Translations under genes and position numbers: made by a program
Shown: piece after piece, positions 48,601 through 60,591 of the stretch
How positions within the stretch are numbered: position 1 is the first letter of the stretch
Layout: the number at the start of each line of letters is the position of its first letter
NCBI RefSeq assembly: GCF_964340395.1
Contig: NC_135553.1
Location: 9,584,501 to 9,648,500 of the forward strand
Origin: Glandiceps talaboti
Lineage: Eukaryota > Hemichordata > Enteropneusta > Spengelidae
Length of the DNA: 64,000 nucleotides
Direction of reading: 5' to 3'
The notes under the pieces: generated by a model
Databases searched by the model: none
What the model was told of the DNA's origin: nothing
Seen by the model: the letters and a program-made list of their open reading frames with translations, nothing else

Positions 48601-51600
48601 TGTGTAAACTTTATAGTTTTTCCTGTACAGCACTTATTTAAGTATCTAAGGAAAAGTTATCACATAATTATGCAGAGTTTTATTTTATCCCTGTGAAGAA
48701 ATCCCATGATTTACATATTGGCTACACCCTCTCAAAGTTACAAAATCATGTGAAAGCTTACTATAGAGATTTTGGAACTTTGAAAATGTAGACAAAAAGA
48801 TGTACAAAATGACATGTGGCACCATGAGCAGAAAGACATTTGTTACATTTGACATCAATTACATGGCCGGCCTGCACTCATGTGACAGCTTGGTGACCCT
48901 ACCAATATATGTTGTGTGTTTATTTGGGTTGTGAAGCATAGGAGAGAGAGATGCATTCTCACTGGCAAGAGTACAATTTAAAAATGATACCTCTTGGCGG
49001 GTATGTTTCAAACAGAGTCATACAGAGGCCTGTGGTTAATGATGTTGATGTATAGTGGACTATATACTTCAGATGTGACAATGTTTATGGAATTTCAGCC
49101 GTTGTGTTAAATAACATAACAATTACAAAACAGACAGAACAAGTCATTGAGAGTAACATTTTTACATTGAAAATCAAAACAGAACTTTAAGATTTAATCA
49201 GTTCCAAACGCATGATGTGCAAAGATGTATTATTTCAAAATAAAAGAAATACTGATGTAAGAAATTGGCTGTATTAACAGTACCTATTTTTGCCTAAAAT
49301 GTTTGCCTCATACACACATCATCCATGCCACTTTGATGTATGGTTGGTACACAAGTATTTCATGTGACGCACTAACATTTAGGGTTCATTATTATGTGAC
49401 GACTCACAAGAAATACATAGTTTTGATCACTTTGACTCACTGTGGGCACACACTGCTCGGCATAACGTTGAAACCATGGAAATATGTAATGGTTGAAACA
49501 TGTGTTTCTCACTGAAAACTACTTGACATGGTTCACAATTAATGCAATATAATTAACTCTTTGTGTGATGAATAATTAACATGATTACCAGATACAGACA
49601 GATAATGTCACAGATAAGTGGTCAAAATATCAAACAAGGTCATCCCACAAGACTTCAATAATCTGATTTTCAGATTAAAAATTAGGCCAGACAAAAGTCT
49701 GACACTATTGATATCTAGTTGTCTGGTTTCATGACCTTGACACAACAGGGCTCTTCTCATGAAATAAAACTTATTTCTTCAAAACTAGTCTAAATTCAGA
49801 TTTGAGCTTTAACAATGAGATAGAAATGAACTTTCTTTAGATAACATCCCAGTATGTAGTTCAGAAGACAAATCATGGTCTGATAATATCAAATATCACA
49901 ATAGTTTCAGATAAATAAATAAATCACATCATATTTCATATTTAAGTAGCTAATATAAATAATCACAACATAATATCAGATTTCAATTTTAATAACTGAC
50001 ATAATGTTTAATTTTCTCATGCATTAATCTCATTTCATCAAGTGGGTCATGACCTTTCGGGTAAAGGGGTGTGCCAGTCACATGAGTCAAGGGGTAATTT
50101 TGTAATCTGAATGCCGACGTCATCATCTATGTGTTAACTTTATCAGTGATCTATTCCTAAGGATACTCAAAACAGCACGTACTGCAAACTTCCTTATCAC
50201 TCGACTCACATGGTACTAAAGTTTTAAACCACACTGACTGCGGACATGACACAGGCAAGTATTATACATGTACACACGTTTTCTTTTCTTTTTTTAAAGA
50301 ATGGAATTGATATTGACTAATTTATGATGGCTTTGACTACAATTATTGTAAGATGACATAAGTTTATTTAACATGTTTGTCATTTTTTTATCGACTTCTG
50401 CTTTATAGTCTGGTATAGGCAGCTTGCCATAAAACAACACAGTCTGTTTTACCTTTTAACCTTTTGGGTAAACATAACTTATCAGTCTTCGGAACGGCTA
50501 CAAAAAGAATGAACTAATGCACTTTTGTGTCACTTTGATTATTCTAATTATTATAATTGCAAATCAATTATGATAATTAGACATACCAGGCATAATATCT
50601 CACAGCACTTTTAACGTTATCAAAGAAATAATAGTTTCCCTTCCATTTGTAAACCCCCCCCCCCCTTACTATTGGTATTAGATCATCATGGCAATGCAGT
50701 CATTGCGAAAATGTTAAACTGCCCCATCGACCTCCCTTCCGATCCGTTACTTTATTTTAGTTTCAAAATATCAATTTCTGACATAAACATTTTACTACAG
50801 TTTCCTTGTCATATTAAACCAAGTATTATTGACTTGGTGTATTGTCATAAGATTGTACATACAGAACTAAACACATTGCAGTGAAGTACCTATGTCTACA
50901 AGTTATTCTTTCTCTTTCTGTATAATAAAAATGCTGTTGCAAAGAATTTTTCATCTGAACTTCTAACATATTAATTTTTCAGAAATTCATGAAAATAATA
51001 TCACAAAACTAGATTCTGTGTTCAATGAAAAGTGAGTTCCTCAAAATATGTAAACTTTGGTAAAAAATGTAAACTTTGGTAATACCAGTAAAATATATAT
51101 TCCACCACTGACCCCACACGAGGGTCTGTGCTCCCACACAGTATCAGAAGTCTGAGGACTTACAGGCTTTTCAACTAAACATCAACTATTTCAAACATTT
51201 TTGGACTGAGGACATTTTTATGGTTACAAATTTTTCATGTAATATGTACCATGAATAGTCTTATTTATGGTTTCTTTCAATAGTTGTCGACTATGTTGGG
51301 GCCTATACCTGATACTATCGATGCTTAATGATCTCAACTTTGAACATGATAAGTAGAATTTGTTCAAGTTGACTAAAGTTAATGGAACACATACTCTGGT
51401 GGACTGTATAATATTAATAGATATATATTTGTTTGTATTCAAGTTTTAGAGTTTGGATTAAGTAAAGGAAATCTTAAGTTGGCACAAGTAACATATTTGC
51501 ATTCTGATTAAATTTCATCACCATCATAAACCACAGACCTCTTTATGTACGACACCATCCAAAACTACTCATATTTCATTGCGTCAACAGAAATACATGT

Positions 51601-52980
51601 ATGTGTTCTGGCTTGCAAGAATGACTTTTATGAGGATGAATGTTCATGTGCATGGTTCATAGAAAATTTCTACATTGAGTTAACATTTTTTTTTTTTTTT
51701 TTTTTTTTTTGGGGGGGGGGGACGAATCCTAAGAGTTTGCTGCATTGATAGGAATGTACTATGGCTAGCAGTTATCATCATGTGTGTCACTGAAGTCACA
51801 TGAAACTTAAACCAAACCAAAAGATGACAAAACACCTATTGAACAACTGTGTGGGGGTTGTTTACATATCAATTATGAGAAATACAACTCAGACTATTAC
51901 TATGTTCAGACTACAACTGTGAGTTTCACTCTGAGGCAACAGAAAGTAGTAAAACTTATATAATAACTTAACTTATGTCCCATTCACACTGAATTTTTGT
52001 ACCTGACACAGATCACATACAAAAGTCATCCAATAGTAGCATAGCCTTCATTTGTTCCAATCATTTAGCAGCAACCCTGAACTTTGGAACCCTCCTTATC
52101 TAGGAAACTAAATACACTTACGTAATCAAATGGAATTTTGTGTCAGACACAAGTCGATTCTAAACCCCCCATTGTACCTGACCTAAATTTAACCCTACTC
52201 AGAGTTGACAATAACTGTTCATATTTGGGGGGTTTTATGTTAGATAAGACTAGAATCATCTCAGAGTCAACTCAACTGGCTATTGAAGCCCCTATATATT
52301 TTCAAAACCACTAAAACCATTGTGTACATCAAAGATGATATTAGCTGTCATCAACATTTATCAATACTGGGTGGAGAATGTCAAAAATCTTGAACAAAGA
52401 AGACCAACAGTAGAGACTTGGGTTGAAGGATTCCTAGCCATTAGACATCCATCAAAGAAAGTCTAATCTAGATCTGGTCATGTCTGTCATGTATTGACAT
52501 CCCAACTTATCTACTAAACTATATGATGAAATATATTGTAAGGTTTACATTTCTCCTCCCTTTATCACAAGTTTGATGAGTCAACTTTCAAACATTCATT
52601 TGCATGTGGGTGCTTCATTTATTAGGAATGACAAATACTATGAGTGACTGCGTACGCTGCTCTTACTGTTTTACATGGAAAATATCGTCATGGTTACTGG
52701 TGATTTAGCAAGCTTGAATGCTATTTATTACCATTGTCCAAGGAGCATAATACGTTATATAGCAATCTTGTATGATCACCATTCAACATACCGCCATATA
52801 AAAAATACATAGATCCGACTCATTGAAGTGATATACAATACCTGCTTATATTAAAGCCCAGTTCAGTACATTCGATGAAGGAGTGAAGTTATAATAGGTG
52901 TGGGTTTTGTATTCAGATAGATCACCCTACTTGACCTCCCTGGACTTGACCACACCTTAAATATCTAGATAACTATATAA
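45683..52980. other. Region without recognised genes
   Basis: AT-rich sequence with short, scattered frames and no domain I recognise on either strand. It should contain upstream exons of the CUB gene, but none could be supported. It has simple repeats at 45740-45795 (TTTG then poly-T/G), 46799-46835 (AATCAATA), 50656-50665 (poly-C) and 51689-51721 (poly-T then poly-G), plus the SINE-like repeat entered below. Confidence 0.5.
48438..48609 (-). repeat. SINE-like repeat
   Basis: Read on the - strand it runs GTTTACACACGTTGTGGCAG, then CCGGCAATCAATCCAGC, AAATGGGGACCTGTTAGGAT, and ends CCTTGGCAGGGGTAA. The central phrases recall tRNA-related SINEs of marine invertebrates. I cannot place clear A and B boxes. 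Single copy in this window. Confidence 0.55.
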
Positions 52981-53338
52981 GGCCTAATAAAAAAAATTCT
53001 GTGGTTCCCATTACATGGGGTAGGTAGATTTTTTATTTCATTTTATGATTATTTTTTTTCATGTTGGAGTATCTTTATTCAGATTTTCCATTGTTTTCCA
53101 TATGGTCTATGTGTTATTTATTTTTTTCTATCAGATGGTAGTACAGCCATTGCAGATTGGAAGAAAAGTTTTATATTGTCTGATGTCAGTTTCCGCATCC
53201 ACTATTTCTTGTGAAACTTCACAATTTTTGCGATTTCATTATTTTTTTTCTCGAATACGTAAAACAAATTTGAGGGTTGTCAGTGAAAAAGTATGTGGGG
53301 TCGGGTAACCGGAACCAAACTATTTTTTTTTGTAGACC
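52981..53338 (+). mobile_element. ~350-bp MITE (GGCCTAA type), copy 1
   Basis: It begins GGCCTAATAAAAAAAATTCT and ends GGTAACCGGAACCAAAC, T-run, TAGACC. The ends are inverted repeats (GGNCTA, A-run, GGTTCC). An inverted copy of the whole element is at 54833-55170. The open frame across it lacks any domain. Confidence 0.85.
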
Positions 53339-54832
53339 TAACTTTATTTCAATGTCTAGAAAACATGTTTGCCAACTCCAATTAGTATTATTGATGAGGT
53401 GTATTTCACTCTGGTCAGTTTGATGACTATTGTCATTTTAATATTACCATATCTGCTGCGGCAATTAATTAGGCCTCTAAAACTTGCTGGGTTTGTGAGG
53501 TACATGCTACATGTATGTGACACCTTGCTACTTTTGTAATGATCTAGATGGATGTATATCTGCTATACTGCCTGAAATTAGAACATGTCACAGGGGTGGG
53601 AGTTGGAAGTAAATTTTAGATAAGTTTATGCTGCCCTGGTTCAAAACATGTACTCTTTTCTATTAAGGGTGCTTCTTTGACAAAAATGGGATATATGCTA
53701 CAGAACCACGGATAAAGATTGTTTGGCCGTTGAGGGCGCTATATACACAATTGCTTACCAAATGCAGTGCTAAATGCTTGAAAAGGGCTATTAAATTGCA
53801 GTAACTTTTTGAAGGAAATTTTGTGTTTTACCCAAAGATTTGGAAACCTTTGACATTTCTTATTCATGGAATAGGTACATGTCTTTAACGACTCTATGTT
53901 TAGGGAATGTTCAAACACAAATGGATTTTTCAATAATTTGAGTCTATTAAAGTAAGAGGAAGCGCTGAGGAAGACACTGTACAGTAAAATCTAGATATTT
54001 TTGCTACGAGAAAATTTTGCGATTTTAATGTCTTCAGCTAGTTCTTAAACACTAATTTATACTAATTGTACAAGAAGGCATTGTAGTCATTCTGAAATAG
54101 GCGAAAATAAGTCTTTGGCCAAAATTCCAGGTTTATATATACACTACATGATTATAAAACACACATCACTTCAACTTGAAGTTTGAGAATATTTTTTTTT
54201 CTGTTGCGAATAATACTCTGGGAGAATTAAGCTATACAACAGGGAGCTGTGATCTGGTTGTTCATCACTCATGAGAGTGACTTCGCATTAGCTAATTTTG
54301 AAGAAACGTGAGTTTACTAGTACCGCTGTAAAGTTGGATCTTATTTAAAACGAGGCCAGGACCTTGAAGTACAAAAAAGCTGACACACATCAACAATGTA
54401 AAGATGACCTTATCTTTACCCGTAAATTAATCAATATTTTAAGTTAAAGTACAAACTGTGTGATTTTCAAATCATGTCAAATTAAGTTGTCTTGATAACT
54501 ACTCAAGTGGTTGAAATTACAAAGATCACCTTGAACAGATTAAAGAATAGTGTAGGTAATTCCTAATTACTTTGTTGAAATTATGAGGACTTTTTGTGAG
54601 TCCGAAAAAATACCATCCTAATGTATTATTTCTAAAAAAGATATCATTTTTGATGTTTAACTCATTCTCAAAGTCCATACTTTTGATTTATCATATATTG
54701 ATTTTAATGTCATCAGACTTTGCATGAATTTCTAGACTTGTCTTAGTATAGTTCATTTCAAAGTGGACCAAGGACTGTACCTTAAAGGGGTATAGTCTGT
54801 AAATTTACAGTTTTTTGGTACCTTTTCTGTTA

Positions 54833-55170
54833 AGCCTAAAAAAAATTGTCTAGTTCCGGTTACCCAACCCCTCCTAGTTTTTCACTGCTGACCCGCACCT
54901 TTTTTTATACATATTCGAGAAAAAAATAATCAATCGCGAATATTGTGGAGTGGATGTGAAAACTAACATCAACTTAAAAAGACAATATAAAACTATTCTT
55001 CCAATCTGTAATGGCTGTACATCTGATGAGAAGAAACCAATAACACAGAGACCATACGGAAAACAACGGAAAATGTCATATGAAAAATAAATTTAAAAAA
55101 TTAAAAATCTACCTACCCCCACCTATTCTAAAATTGAGCGTAATCGGAACCACACAATTTTTTTAGGTCT
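54833..55170 (-). mobile_element. ~340-bp MITE (GGCCTAA type), copy 2, inverted
   Basis: It starts AGCCTAAAAAAAATTGTCTA, then GTTCCGGTTACCC, and ends CGGAACCACACAATTT, T-run, AGGTCT. Through its length it is the reverse complement of copy 1; shared words include CCAATCTGTAATGGCTGTAC and ACCATACGGAAAACAACGGA. The copies differ at scattered sites, so they are not a recent perfect duplication. Confidence 0.85.
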
Positions 55171-55239
55171 ATGTTGAATTATTCTTATGATATTGGAACT
55201 ACTCATGTCACATGTCACTAATAAAATAAATAAACAGAT

Positions 55240-55925
55240 TTTAATGGAAGCTATAAAATGTGCCACTAGGGTGACTTTAACAGAAGCTACACAACATGTC
55301 ACATGTCAGACATGTGACATTCACTCATGAAAACTGAAAGATTTTAAAGTGGCCATATGGATGAGAATTTGGTATTTATTTTGGATTTTTATTTGATAAA
55401 ACAGCTTCACCATGTTTTTCTACTTGAAAACATAATGTGAAATAACATATACCAAGTTCATGTTCACAACTCAATAAACTGCAAAACATTAAACAATGTG
55501 TAAAATGTTTGTTATTGTACGTACAATAACAAACTTTTTACACTTTTTGCATCTTTTTGCAATGTATTGAGTTATGAACACGGACTTGGTCAATGTTCTT
55601 TCACATTATGTTTTCAAGTAGAAAAACATAGTGAAGCTGTTTTATCAAATAAAAATCCAAAATAAATACCAAATTCTCGTCCACATGGCCACTTTAATGG
55701 AAGCTATAAAATGTGCCACTAGAGTGACTTTAACAGAAGCTACACAACATGTCACATGTCAGACATGTGACATTCACTCATGAAAACTGAAAGATTTTTA
55801 TGGAAGCTACAAAATGAGTCACTATAGTGGCTCTCACAGAAGGACGTAGGTACACATGTCACATGTCAGACAGGTGACATTGACTCATGAAAAGTGAATG
55901 AGATTTTAATAGAAGCTACACAACA
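55240..55925. repeat. ~105-bp tandem repeat interrupted by a foldback element
   Basis: Units begin TTTTAATGGAAGCTATAAAA and contain ACAACATGTCACATGTCAGA and CACTCATGAAAACTGAAAG. One unit spans 55240-55343, another resumes at 55694, and a third starts near 55798. Partial sequence runs to about 55925. Each unit has an internal half-repeat (GGAAGCTATAAAATG and AGAAGCTACACAACATG). Confidence 0.85.
55344..55697. mobile_element. Foldback MITE, 177-bp arms, TTAA target site
   Basis: It is symmetric about 55520/55521 (TTGTAC|GTACAA). The arms run from TTAAAGTGGCCATATGGA to TCCACATGGCCACTTTAA with only scattered mismatches. TTAA is present at 55344-55347 and 55694-55697. Uninterrupted units of the surrounding tandem repeat have a single GATTTTAAT at the matching position, which gives the empty site and supports TTAA duplication. 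It has no coding capacity. Confidence 0.92.
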
Positions 55926-57003
55926 TGAATACCCAGTCTTATTTCCATGTTTAAATCTCAACAGTTAACAGAGAATACCATACTGGCATTAATTTTAATG
56001 TCTTTGTTACATTTCAGTAGTGTTTACACAATACAGGACAAGAAGAGAAACAGTCATTAAGCACAGACATCAAAACAAAATGTAAATTTGATACAGTATG
56101 AATAAACTCGACAGACTTTGTCTGAACAAATAAAAAGTTATTGAAACTTAATGACATTCCAAGAGATCATTTAAAATTGAATCAAGGTAGAAATAAATGT
56201 GCAGTCTAATTCTGGATACAACAAGTTATCATACATGATACACATCAAATACACTTTAAAAGTTGTACTAACTGGATCATTCTTTTCAACATTTTTTGTT
56301 CGATAAAATAACATACTCATAATATAGTATACCCTGAATAGTATTGAAACACCTGTGGGTGTATGTTTTTTCATAGCTGTATACAAGATACAGTGCACTG
56401 AATCAAATCAAGTTGATTTTTCGGGTCCGCACCCAAAAATCAGCACCCTCAATGGCGATCATAATTTCAACCTGTTACTGCACTGTTTACAGATAAGATC
56501 GACAACTGATTAACATGCACAATGTCTCTAATTATTGGTATTTTGACAATAATTTTCAATCCTAATTCAAAATGGGCTTTTAAACCAGAACCACCCTCAG
56601 GAAAAACACGGGGTGTACACACTGGGGTAAATAAACAGAGTCATAGAAAGGTATCAATAGATTCAGTCAACTGGTTAATTGGTACGATTTTTTTCAAGAA
56701 TTATTAAAACTACAGGAAAAAAAGGTATCTGTGCAAGAATCTTTCTCGGGTGTTAAAATGTACAACTCTTGCTTCTAGTATTTAACTATTTACTTAAACC
56801 ATTTAACCTCCATCACAATCACAAGCAATTTTTTGATAAAAAAATTATCAGTTCTTGGATCCGCAGACGGATTGATCTGATATCTGTAATAGTATCTAAG
56901 TATCAGTCATCTACTTTTGACCAAATGTTGAGTGAATCCCAAGATGTTGACAAAATGGATGTAAACTGTATAGTACACAACAGATATAAATACTAAGAAT
57001 TAT

Positions 57004-57165
57004 TTTAAAGGCCAGGGATTCAATCCCAGGTTCTCACTTTAGTCTTATCTGTGATGCCATAAGCATTCTTTTGTTCAGGACTAGCTTGTTTTCTATAACT
57101 CTGTCAGACAACTGTTTAGAAAACATGGTTTGGTTGAGACAAACTCCCGTCATGGGTTGATCTAC
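57004..57165. mobile_element. AGGCC-type MITE, copy 3
   Basis: It starts TTAAAGGCCAGGGATTCAAT and follows the order of copies 1 and 2 (CCCAGGTTCTCAC, TTATCTGTGATGCCATAA, CTCTGTCAGACAACTGTTT). The far end with GGGCCTTT is not seen, so it is truncated or diverged there. Confidence 0.65.
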
Positions 57166-57779
57166 AGATGTTACGACATGAATAAAAACAAAAGAACTAC
57201 ACATGAAGTAATTAATCGATATAGTCGTGAAGTTTTAGGTGGTTCTGTAATCAATAGAAAGACTGAAAATGTACAAGCATTGATTTTTGTTTTGTTTAAT
57301 ACATGCAAGTAAACCACACAATAGTAAAAGGGTTCTCATTGTGTAATTACAGGTTGTCCAAAACAATACAGATTATCTCACTCCATATGAGTTATTTATG
57401 GAAAGAAACAACCGTGCAATTTTTGTTTGTTAGGCCTTATAGCAATATCAATTTTGTTAGTATAATTCATTTGAAATAAATCTACCTCAATAATTATGAT
57501 CATTCACATTTTACTGCTAAAAGTGATTTCATTTTCAGGCTAATTTATGTGTAAACTACAACAACTAATAAGTTTAGAAGCTAAGTACTTGATAACTGAA
57601 ATTCTAATATGTACTGTTTGCCAGAGTGATTACAGTAATAATCTTGTACAGTTATCTACCGTCAGGACAAAGCCTACTTTTGAAGGACAGAGTGTTGATC
57701 CTCTGATCTGGGTTACCCTAACCACAGACAAGTAAGAAACTCACTGCTAAAGGATTTTTACTCAATCACTCACCATATA

Positions 57780-57895
57780 AGTCAGCAAGTCAGTCAGTCA
57801 GTCAGTCAGTCAGTCAATCAACCAATCAACCAACTAACAAACTGACTGACTAACTAACTAATCAACCAACCAACTAACCAACGGACCAATCAATG
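57780..57895. repeat. CAGT / CAAC / TAAC simple repeats
   Basis: A tetranucleotide tract drifting from CAGT to CAAC and CTAA units. Confidence 0.9.
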
Positions 57896-59202
57896 GAACT
57901 CTGGTAACATGTGCATTAGATTTCTATATCTTGCAACATAACTTTGGTATGGAACCAAATAACATACCCTAGGAAGTCAATGAAAACAATGACTTGTTTT
58001 CATTTTTCTATTCAAGGTTGCTAATAATTAACACATGTATGTATGCAAATAGATTGTAGATGCTTTTTGTGCAAATATAAAATACACAACAGAATCATAC
58101 ATGTATACATTGCATTCTCAGTCACTGTCTGATTAAAATCAGTCAGTTGCAAATGTCCTTGGATTCCATATACATGTGACTGAGATATGTTGATAGGATA
58201 GTGTGAGATTTAAAGTCTAGCAGACATGGTGTATATGGAATAAACAGTCCAAATAAACAAACATGAAGAAAATAATGGTAACATGAAAAACATTTTTGTT
58301 TAATAATGTATACTAAAAACATTCAGCGGTGAGGATTATACAACTGATAGCTGATTTTCACCAAAGATTTTTTAATTTTTTTTTTTTTTTTTAAACATTT
58401 AGACCTGATTTTCTTTTTTTTTACAAAAAATCTAAAGATCAGACCACGGAAGCATCACTTCCATAACTGGATTAAAATTTCTTTTTGCAAAAACAAAAGA
58501 AGCGACCATACAAATTAATGACATACTTTAGCACCTTCCAATCCCCAAAGCCCTACTTCATATGCTAATATTGGAAGTATGTCTAGTCACAGATAACCTG
58601 TTTATGTGGTGCCATAAAGCACTTAGGAGATAGAAATACTAGGAGTGCTTATTAGCATCTGTTGTCATACCATCACATTGAGTACAACAAAGGGAAAAAA
58701 AATAATGACCCTCTCTGGCCTGTTGTGGGTCTGTCTTTTGTTATCTCTGAATGAAGACATTCAGGTGAGTTAACGCATTTACAAGTTGGCCAACAACATT
58801 CTAAACTAGGGGTGGACAACCTTGAAGCAGGGGGAATGCATTTTTCTCTCTCTTTTGAAAGTATAGGTAGAAAAAATCCATTTTTGTAGAAATTTGTTCA
58901 AAATGGAACAAAAATGGGAGATTCTGGGTCAGTGAACTTGACAAAAATCAGGCCACATTTATTAATTTCTGTTCATCTAAAATATAGACAACCTCTCCCC
59001 CTTTAGACAGATGGATTAACCAACAAATAGTAAAATTGTCACAGTTGCAAGACATGTACACACATTGTTTGGAAAGACTGTCTGAAACATTGCCAGTACA
59101 CATTTGAACATTTTGTCTTTTCTGTTTTTCACGGCAGGAGTGAATAATGTGAAAAAAACTCAACCATAATCTATAAGCAGTGCCGTACTTCTACCTGTAA
59201 AC

Positions 59203-60591
59203 ATGGAAGTCATGTTATTAGAATACAAGTCATCTTGCCATGACAGTCAAGATCTACAACAAATGCACACAAGGGAATGTTTTCAACAGCACCGAAACAG
59301 CCAAATTTTAAATGGAAGCGAGTTTATCTGTGGTTGCCAATGTTCCTTGGAAGACAACAGTGATAGTGAGAGTGACAACACTAATATTCTTCCAGCAGTG
59401 CAAAAGCTATGCTACAGCACTGGATCACAAATCAGCTCAGGGTATGGGACGCCAGATAACGATTCTGATGACTGTAGTGCTGTGTTTGACAACGATATTG
59501 ATGAAGACAGCACTTCCGACACCCAAGATGAAGAAATCTCCAAGAAGCTAACTTACCTTTCTTTAGAGAGTTCCAGTGAAAGTTACCAAGAGAAAAGCAT
59601 GGGTGACGAAACCAATTATCTAAGCATCATTGATGATACGAGTGTAATGAGTTCTAGTGAAATTTACCAGGAAACAAGTGCAATAGATGAAACTAAATAT
59701 CATAGCATTGCTGATGAAATAAGTGCTGTTGGCTGTAGTGCATTTCTTGAGTCTTCCAATAGAAGTGAAGAGTCTCAAAATTATACCGACTTAACTCCGG
59801 AGGATGAAAACACATCAAGCCAACACGTAGAACCCATCGATGACATTGACAATTCCTGGGTTAATATAGACCTTCCCATAGAGATTACGCCAGATCTTTC
59901 AACTCAGAATGAAAACTTAGACAATTCGATAGAATCACAACAAATTGGTACTCCAGAAAGAGAAAGTCACAATGTAGCAAGTTTTGATTTGAGATCACCA
60001 AAGTTGGTGATTAGTGGTGGTCTTACTACTCAAACTAAACACAATATACAATTCCTACCTCAGAGAAGTAGCACACCGAGGAAAACAGATTATACATGCT
60101 CTAAAAACAATGGAATCATCGAATTTCCTTCCTCCTTGTTGGCTGGTTCCCCTGTCGTTACAAATGGTACATTCCAGGAACTTACCACAACTGCCATAAG
60201 TTCACAAGCTAGGAATGATGTTAACAGAATAGACAAAGATATGGAGACTTATATAGACTTTCACAAAGTTGGCAGACCAAAAGGAAACCAACAGTCAGAG
60301 TTTGGGTCATACAAGTCTAGATTGTTACATGGCCGTGATATTTCTATGAATAATGATGGACTGTTAAAGAGAGAAGATCCTCCATTTTCCTCCTTTGAAG
60401 ATGCTGTTGATGCGACAGTCAGTGAGTTAATCAGAGAGAATAGAGACAAACCAGAGATTCTAAACCTACTGGAAGATGAACATTTCATAGATGGACTTAA
60501 AACCAAGTGTATGATATCAAAAGCTTGCTACAAGACCTGGTGCCAGGAACGACTAAAACTGCACTCATCATGCAATATATACCCTTCAGAG
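59203..60591 (+). CDS. First coding exon of an unrecognised acidic Ser-rich protein
   Basis: This exon is 463 codons from the ATG at 59203 to a phase-0 donor (GAG|GTTAGT) at 60592. I do not recognise the family. Residues about 45-260 are rich in Ser, Asp, Glu and Thr, with runs such as SSGYGTPDNDSDDCS and two copies of SSSE(S/I)YQE. A basic/polar stretch follows. The last 65 residues look folded and helical: SSFEDAVDATVSELIREN, then LNLLEDEHFIDGLKTKCM and ACYKTWCQERLKLH. There is no signal peptide or membrane segment. An acceptor-like site (ttcacggcag) at about 59139 suggests an upstream noncoding exon. The long open frame and clean donor argue for a real gene. Later exons were not found with confidence. 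Confidence 0.75.

Noticed and set aside
53045-53308. 87-codon + strand frame
   Set aside because: It lies wholly within the GGCCTAA-type MITE, is not conserved in the inverted copy, and has no domain.
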